From Bacteroidota bacterium (GTDB lineage: Bacteria; Bacteroidota; Rhodothermia; Rhodothermales; UBA10348): a stretch of DNA of 10,573 nucleotides. The stretch is from positions 1 through 10,573 of the forward strand of contig JAAZVD010000031.1 in assembly GCA_018623785.1 (NCBI GenBank). Reading direction: 5' to 3'. This document shows, piece after piece, positions 6,410 to 10,573 of this stretch; position 1 is the first letter of the stretch; each line of letters starts with the position of its first letter. The position numbers and the translations under genes are program-made. The notes beneath the pieces were generated by a model. The model made no database searches. It saw nothing but the letters and a program-made list of their open reading frames with translations, and had not been told where the DNA came from.

Positions 6410-7396
6410 TTATTCCTTGCTGGAAGACTCCCCACCACCGATGGAGCGCCGCATTTTCGTGTCGGCTTCCACGTTACGCAGATTGTAGTAGTCCATCACA
6501 CCCAGATTGCCGCTGCGGAAGGCTTCGGCCATGGCCAGAGGAACTTCGGCCTCGGCGGCAATGACCTTGGCCCGCTGTTCCTGCACCGCAGCCCTCATCT
6601 CCTGCTCGTGGGCAACGGCCGCTGCGCGGCGCTCCTCAGCCTTGGCTTGGGCGATTTTCAGATCGGCCTCGGCCTGGTCCGTTTGCAGTTTGGCACCAAT
6701 GTTCTCGCCGACGTCCACATCCGCGATGTCGATCGAGAGAATCTCAAAGGCCGTACCGGAATCAAGGCCTTTTGAAAGCACGACCTTGGAGATGGAGTCT
6801 GGATTCTCGAGAACCGCTTTGTGCGTTTCCGACGACCCGATGGTAGACACAATTCCTTCGCCAACACGCGCAATAATGGTTTCCTCTCCAGCACCCCCGA
6901 CCAGGCGCTCGATATTGGCACGCACAGTCACGCGAGCAATGGCGCGTACCTGAATCCCGTCCTTGGCCACGGCAGAAACGGGCGGCGTTTCAATGACTTT
7001 GGGGTTGACCGAGACCTGAACGGCCTCGAATACGTCGCGTCCGGCCAGGTCGATGGCTGTAGCCCGCTCGAAAGGCAGGTCAATGTTGGCCTTGTCGGCC
7101 GAAATCAACGCATTGACCACCTTCTGTACCTGACCACCAGCCAGGAAGTGCGCTTCCAGCTGGGGTGGGCTTACCTGAATACCAGCTTTGTGGGCCGTAA
7201 TGAGCGGCTTGACGATGGTAGCCGGCGGCACTTTCCGCAGGCGCATACCCATCAGGTCACGAACCAGCTTGACCCGAACGCCCGAGAAAAAAGCCGTGAT
7301 CCAAAGACCCACCGGAATGAAGTATAAAAACACAATCAGCCCCAAGAAAACAAGGGCGATCAATGCCAGACCGGAGGAGGTAAGCAGGGATTCCAT
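6410..7396 (-). CDS. floA: Flotillin-like protein FloA (UPF0365)
   Basis: FloA is a bacterial flotillin that scaffolds membrane microdomains and affects membrane fluidity and the assembly of membrane protein complexes. This 328-residue protein matches the family's usual length (331 in Bacillus subtilis). A hydrophobic N-terminus (about 9-37) anchors it, followed by the family segment [13 protein letters not shown], an SPFH-type domain (about 90-230, including [16 protein letters not shown]), and an Ala/Glu/Gln-rich coiled coil (about 237-295). The C-terminus carries the diagnostic [10 protein letters not shown] and [10 protein letters not shown]. In Bacillus floA is paired with an NfeD-type gene; none is seen here. 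Instead moaC lies 64 bases upstream and an unknown gene 7 bases downstream, all on the same strand. I see no convincing promoter in the gap to moaC, so it may be read from upstream. Confidence 0.96.
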   Translation of the reverse strand: MESLLTSSGLALIALVFLGLIVFLYFIPVGLWITAFFSGVRVKLVRDLMGMRLRKVPPATIVKPLITAHKAGIQVSPPQLEAHFLAGGQVQKVVNALISADKANIDLPFERATAIDLAGRDVFEAVQVSVNPKVIETPPVSAVAKDGIQVRAIARVTVRANIERLVGGAGEETIIARVGEGIVSTIGSSETHKAVLENPDSISKVVLSKGLDSGTAFEILSIDIADVDVGENIGAKLQTDQAEADLKIAQAKAEERRAAAVAHEQEMRAAVQEQRAKVIAAEAEVPLAMAEAFRSGNLGVMDYYNLRNVEADTKMRRSIGGGESSSKE

Positions 7397-7460
7397 GGCA
7401 CACAGAAAGATGGATGGGAGATATCAGATTACAACGCAGTACAGGGCAAGGGGTGCCCGC

Positions 7461-7961
7461 TCAAGAGGCTTCTTCAGCCAAGGCCTCTACGCGCAGATAA
7501 TCGCCACTGGCACCGCCGGTCTTGGCCAGCAAGTGAATGCCCTCGATGCGCAGGTCCTTGGTAATGGACTTACACATATCATAAACGGTCAAGGCAGCAA
7601 TGCTGACCGCCGTCAAGGCTTCCATTTCGACGCCGGTGGGGCCCTGGCTCTTGGCAAAGGCCCGGATTTCCACGGCTTTCGCTTCGTCGTCGAGCGTAAG
7701 ATTCACGTCCACGCCCTGTATCTGTACCTGATGGCAGAGTGGAATCAGGCGGGAGGTTTCCTTGGCTCCCATGATACCCGCTATCTGAGCAATAGACAGG
7801 ACGTCGCCCTTTTGGACCGTGTTTTCGCGGACGCGTTCGAACGCGTCCGCACCCAGGATAACGCTACCAACGGCAACGGCCGAGCGCAGGGTTTCTGTCT
7901 TGGCGGATACGTCCACCATGTGGACGCCCCCTTCCGCTCGCAAGTGTGTAAAGTCAGACAT
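7461..7961 (-). CDS. moaC: Cyclic pyranopterin monophosphate synthase MoaC
   Basis: MoaC converts the cyclic GTP product of MoaA (3',8-cyclo-7,8-dihydro-GTP) into cyclic pyranopterin monophosphate in molybdenum cofactor synthesis, in the cytosol as a hexamer. The 166-residue length is typical. The conserved blocks HMVDVSAK (14-21), KGDVLSIAQIAGIMGAKETS (51-70), LIPLCHQV (72-79) and GVEMEALTAVS (110-120) are all present. Catalytic Lys51, His77, Asp128 and Lys131 fall at the same numbers as in E. coli MoaC. The ATG at 7961 gives the expected start, with only a weak Shine-Dalgarno site. It lies 104 bases behind moaA; that gap has no gene I can support. Codons 38-45 form a perfect 24-base palindrome, listed separately. 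No moaD, moaE or moeA is in the window. Confidence 0.97.
   Translation of the reverse strand: MSDFTHLRAEGGVHMVDVSAKTETLRSAVAVGSVILGADAFERVRENTVQKGDVLSIAQIAGIMGAKETSRLIPLCHQVQIQGVDVNLTLDDEAKAVEIRAFAKSQGPTGVEMEALTAVSIAALTVYDMCKSITKDLRIEGIHLLAKTGGASGDYLRVEALAEEAS
7827..7850. repeat. Perfect 24-base palindrome inside moaC
   Basis: The sequence reads the same on both strands over 24 bases (GCGGACGCGTTC and its exact complement), and the match stops at both ends. It is aligned to the moaC reading frame and encodes ADAFERVR, residues 38-45. It has no spacer, so as RNA it would make a hairpin with at least the central bases unpaired. As DNA it is a symmetric site that could bind a dimeric protein. 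No T-run follows on either strand, so it is not a terminator. Confidence 0.9.
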
Positions 7962-8065
7962 GGTTGGATCAGGGCGTAGGAGACGATGAATGCGATGGGC
8001 AATGCTGATACAGCACCGGGACAGGCCGCTCGTGGCTCGAACGATGTAAGGGCTCTACAGTTCGG

Positions 8066-9070
8066 TCAGCCGCCGATGAGAATCATGGGGCGATTTTCGC
8101 TCGTGGCCAGTACATCCATTCCGGCATGGGATGCCGCTTTAAGTGCCAAGGCCGATTGCACGGTTTCGAGCAGCCGATCGTCCTTGATCCCGGTGCGCAT
8201 CATGTCGCGCAGATTGACCTCGTTGGCACCGAAGAGGCAGACTTTGAGTTTGCCATCGGCCGTGATGCGGATGCGGTTGCACCCGGAGCAGAAGTGGTCA
8301 CTCATGGAAGAGATGAAGCCGACCTTGCCCCGGTATCCCGGCACCTGCCACAACTTGGCAATTTCAAGGTCATCGCCGCCTTCGGCCTCGAAGTCAGGCC
8401 AACACTGTTGGATGATGTCTACCATCTCCCGGTAGGGTAGGAATTTATCCGTATGCCAGGTATTGCCGTCGAAAGGCATGTACTCGATGAACCGCATTTC
8501 GATGGGCATCTCGCGGGTCATGGCCACGAAATCGACGAGTTCGTCCTCGTTGAATCCACGGATGACGACGCAGTTGACCTTGACGGGATCATAACCGGCT
8601 TCGACTGTCATGCGGATGGCATCTAGAACCGTGTCCAGACCTTTCCGGCGGGTGATGTGCAGGAATCGATCTTCACGCAGGGTATCGAGAGAGATGTTGA
8701 ATCCCGTGATACCGGCTCGTTGGAGATCGGTCAACTTGCGGGACAGTAACAGACCATTGGTGGTAATGGTTAGCTCCTGCAGGCCCTCAAGGGTGGCAAG
8801 GCGCTCCACGAGTTGAACCAGCTCTTTGCGGATAAGCGGCTCGCCGCCCGTGAGTCGGATCTTGGTCACGCCCCGGGAGACGAGCAGCTCAGCCAGCCGC
8901 ATGATCTCCTCAAAGGAAAGAATGTGGTCCCGGGGTTTGAGGTCCACGCCCTCCGCCGGCATGCAGTACGTACAGCGCAGATTGCATCGCTCCGTGAGCG
9001 AAATACGCAGGTACGTGTGTTCCCGCCCAAAGGCATCGGTAAGGACGTTATGATCAGGCTGCTCGCTCAT
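8066..9070 (-). CDS. moaA: GTP 3',8-cyclase MoaA (radical SAM)
   Basis: MoaA uses S-adenosylmethionine and two [4Fe-4S] clusters to cyclise GTP to 3',8-cyclo-7,8-dihydro-GTP, the first step of molybdenum cofactor synthesis. The 334-residue protein has the radical SAM motif CNLRCTYC with cysteines 29, 33 and 36, the SAM-binding stretch RLTGGEPL, and the second cluster site CSGC plus a cysteine 14 residues on (Cys261, Cys264, Cys278). It ends in the Gly-Gly pair needed for activity in this family (ILIGG). All key residues are present, so the enzyme should be active. Its ATG overlaps the stop of the upstream amidohydrolase gene by four bases (ATGA), pointing to coupled translation. It is followed by moaC, which acts on its product. 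Confidence 0.97.
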   Translation of the reverse strand: MSEQPDHNVLTDAFGREHTYLRISLTERCNLRCTYCMPAEGVDLKPRDHILSFEEIMRLAELLVSRGVTKIRLTGGEPLIRKELVQLVERLATLEGLQELTITTNGLLLSRKLTDLQRAGITGFNISLDTLREDRFLHITRRKGLDTVLDAIRMTVEAGYDPVKVNCVVIRGFNEDELVDFVAMTREMPIEMRFIEYMPFDGNTWHTDKFLPYREMVDIIQQCWPDFEAEGGDDLEIAKLWQVPGYRGKVGFISSMSDHFCSGCNRIRITADGKLKVCLFGANEVNLRDMMRTGIKDDRLLETVQSALALKAASHAGMDVLATSENRPMILIGG

Positions 9071-10573
9071 TCGCCTCCGATGGATCCATAAACCGCTTCT
9101 CCACCCACGACAGTAGCCAGTACGTTGGTCTCAAGAATCTGGGGCGATGGGCTCTGCATGATGTCATCCGAAAGGATGACGAAGTCGGCCCACTTGCCAG
9201 GGGTCAGGGACCCGAGCTGGTCTTCCTGGAACGCGGCATAGGCGGCGCCCTTGGTAAAGGCTTCCAGGGTTTCTTCGCGGGTCAGGCGCTCCTGGGGATA
9301 CCAGCCGCCCTCGGGCAGGAGGTCTTTGGTCTGCCGCGTGACGCCGGCAAAGAAGCCCTCCAGAGGGTCAGATTTCTCGACCGGGAAGTCCGATCCAAAG
9401 GCGATGCGGATGCCGGCGTCTGTAATGGTCCGCCAGGCATAGCCTCCCTTGATGCGATGCGGCCCCAACCGGTCCTCGGCCATATTCAGATCGCTCGTGG
9501 CATGCGTGGGTTGCATGGATGCAATGATGCCCAGCTGCTGGAAGCGCGGTATGTCTTCAAGGGCAATGATCTGGGTGTGCTCATCCCGAGGACGCATGTC
9601 GGGCGTGATGCCTGCCAGTTCGTAGCTCTCCAGTAAGACTCGGTTGCCGCGATCCCCAATGGCATGCGTATTCACCTGGTAGCCGCACTCTACTGCGCGC
9701 CGGACCTGCTCGGAAAACGCTTCGGGCTCGGCAAACAGCAGTCCCCGATTGCCGGCGGCATCACTGTAGTCCTCCAGGAGTGCCGCACCGCGGCTTCCGA
9801 GCGCGCCATCGAGGTACAGCTTGACCGAGCGCACGGTCAGGTAATTGCCGTAGTTAATGATATGGTTGTTGCAGTAGGTCTCGAAGGCCCTTCCTTCAAT
9901 GCCACCGATCATGGCGTACATGCGGACCGAGAAGCGGCCTTCGTCAATGAAGCGCTGATAGCGCTCGACGGTGGCCTGGGAAACGCCGGCATCGTGGACG
10001 CCCGTAATTCCGACCTCCGCAGCTTCCTGCATGGCTAGTTCGAGGGCATGGTCGCGCTCTTCCTCCGTCCATTCCGGAACGTGCTGCTCTACCATCCAGG
10101 CTGCGCTATCAATGAAAACGCCCGTTGGCACGCCAATGCCATCGCGGATGATGGCGCCCCCTGTGGGGTCCTCTGCTTGCTCGATGGTATCGAACCCGGC
10201 AATATTCATGGCTGCCGTATTGTACCAGTCGGCATGGCCATCAACACGGGACAGGGCAATCGGATTGTCCGGGAAGTGGGCGTCCAGATCCTGCCGCGTG
10301 GGGAAGGTGCGGTTTGGCCAGAGCTCCTGGTTCCAACCGCGTCCACGGATCCACTGCCCGGGCTCAAGATCCGGGTAGAAGTTCTTGATGCGCTGGATGA
10401 CTTCATTCACCGAACGCGTTCCGCGCAGGTCCACCTGCAGCTTCTCAATGCCAAGGCCCATGAAGTGGCCGTGGGCATCCGTGAAGCCCGGGACAATGGT
10501 CTTGCCGCCGGCCGAGCGTTCTTCCAGGTCCGGGTGTGCCGCCCGAAGGTCATCAGCGTGGCCGATGGCCGCC
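9067..10573 (-). CDS. YtcJ-type metal-dependent amidohydrolase, partial at 5' end
   Basis: The gene runs off the right edge: the frame stays open to the last bases, giving 501 residues in the window without the true start. An in-frame ATG at 10461 is internal, because the metal-binding HxH motif lies just before it (PGFTDAHGHF; the two His codons at 10471-10473 and 10465-10467). Further marks of amidohydrolase family 3 are KLYLDGALGSRGAAL, NTHAIGDRGN, DEHTQI and FGSDFPVE, the last with the conserved Asp at 9388-9390, and a C-terminal TPGKWADFVIL typical of these enzymes. They hydrolyse C-N bonds in imides, ureas or amides, but the substrate of this subgroup is mostly unknown and cannot be read from sequence. 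Whether it has a signal peptide is not visible. It overlaps moaA by four bases, so it is the upstream partner of the moa genes in one transcript, although no link to molybdenum cofactor is established. Confidence 0.9.
   Translation of the reverse strand, partial: AAIGHADDLRAAHPDLEERSAGGKTIVPGFTDAHGHFMGLGIEKLQVDLRGTRSVNEVIQRIKNFYPDLEPGQWIRGRGWNQELWPNRTFPTRQDLDAHFPDNPIALSRVDGHADWYNTAAMNIAGFDTIEQAEDPTGGAIIRDGIGVPTGVFIDSAAWMVEQHVPEWTEEERDHALELAMQEAAEVGITGVHDAGVSQATVERYQRFIDEGRFSVRMYAMIGGIEGRAFETYCNNHIINYGNYLTVRSVKLYLDGALGSRGAALLEDYSDAAGNRGLLFAEPEAFSEQVRRAVECGYQVNTHAIGDRGNRVLLESYELAGITPDMRPRDEHTQIIALEDIPRFQQLGIIASMQPTHATSDLNMAEDRLGPHRIKGGYAWRTITDAGIRIAFGSDFPVEKSDPLEGFFAGVTRQTKDLLPEGGWYPQERLTREETLEAFTKGAAYAAFQEDQLGSLTPGKWADFVILSDDIMQSPSPQILETNVLATVVGGEAVYGSIGGE

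Noticed and set aside
7188-7979. 263-residue plus-strand open frame across the floA start and moaC
   Set aside because: It is antisense to clear genes and has no family features.
7962-8065. Possible molybdenum cofactor riboswitch or small gene between moaA and moaC
   Set aside because: The 104 bases show no strong stem arrangement and no ORF with a good start. Moco riboswitches normally lie ahead of an operon, not between its genes.
10459-10461. ATG at 10461 as the start of the amidohydrolase
   Set aside because: The frame stays open to the window edge, and the essential HxH metal motif lies upstream of this ATG.
1-10573. Mobile elements, CRISPR array, tRNA or rRNA genes
   Set aside because: No transposase or integrase, no regularly spaced repeats and no tRNA- or rRNA-like stretches were seen on either strand.

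Overview
The window is gene-dense bacterial chromosome of fairly high GC, judged by eye, with no mobile element, phage gene, tRNA, rRNA or CRISPR array. Shine-Dalgarno sites are weak in front of most genes. That, with the mix of a PspA cluster, FloA and a MoaA/MoaC pair, fits a member of the Bacteroidota/Rhodothermota side of the tree. This placement is inference only; no marker gene in the window settles it.

Left half, plus strand (about 95-5884). A strong intrinsic terminator at 33-64 closes an upstream unit. Thymidine phosphorylase (deoA) follows. After a 197-base gap comes a run of five genes: a full-length PspA/IM30 protein, a small PspA-like protein that lacks the membrane-binding N-terminal half, a two-helix membrane protein with a long coiled-coil tail, an enoyl-CoA hydratase with both catalytic glutamates, and a CNNM/CorC-type transporter with paired CBS domains. 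The first three look like one envelope-stress module. The last two sit 11 bases apart and are probably cotranscribed with each other.

Right half, minus strand (10573 down to 5881). In transcription order: a YtcJ-type metal-dependent amidohydrolase whose N-terminus runs off the window, moaA (overlapping it by ATGA), moaC, floA (flotillin-like) and a 173-residue protein of unknown function. MoaA and MoaC together make cyclic pyranopterin monophosphate, the first intermediate of molybdenum cofactor. FloA and its downstream neighbour are a separate membrane-organisation theme that echoes the PspA module.

The two runs converge tail to tail, and their stop codons share the palindrome CTAG at 5881-5884. 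The least explained parts are the mini-PspA with its shared KTIGR tail, the membrane coiled-coil partner, the unknown protein behind floA, and a perfect 24-base, codon-aligned palindrome inside moaC.
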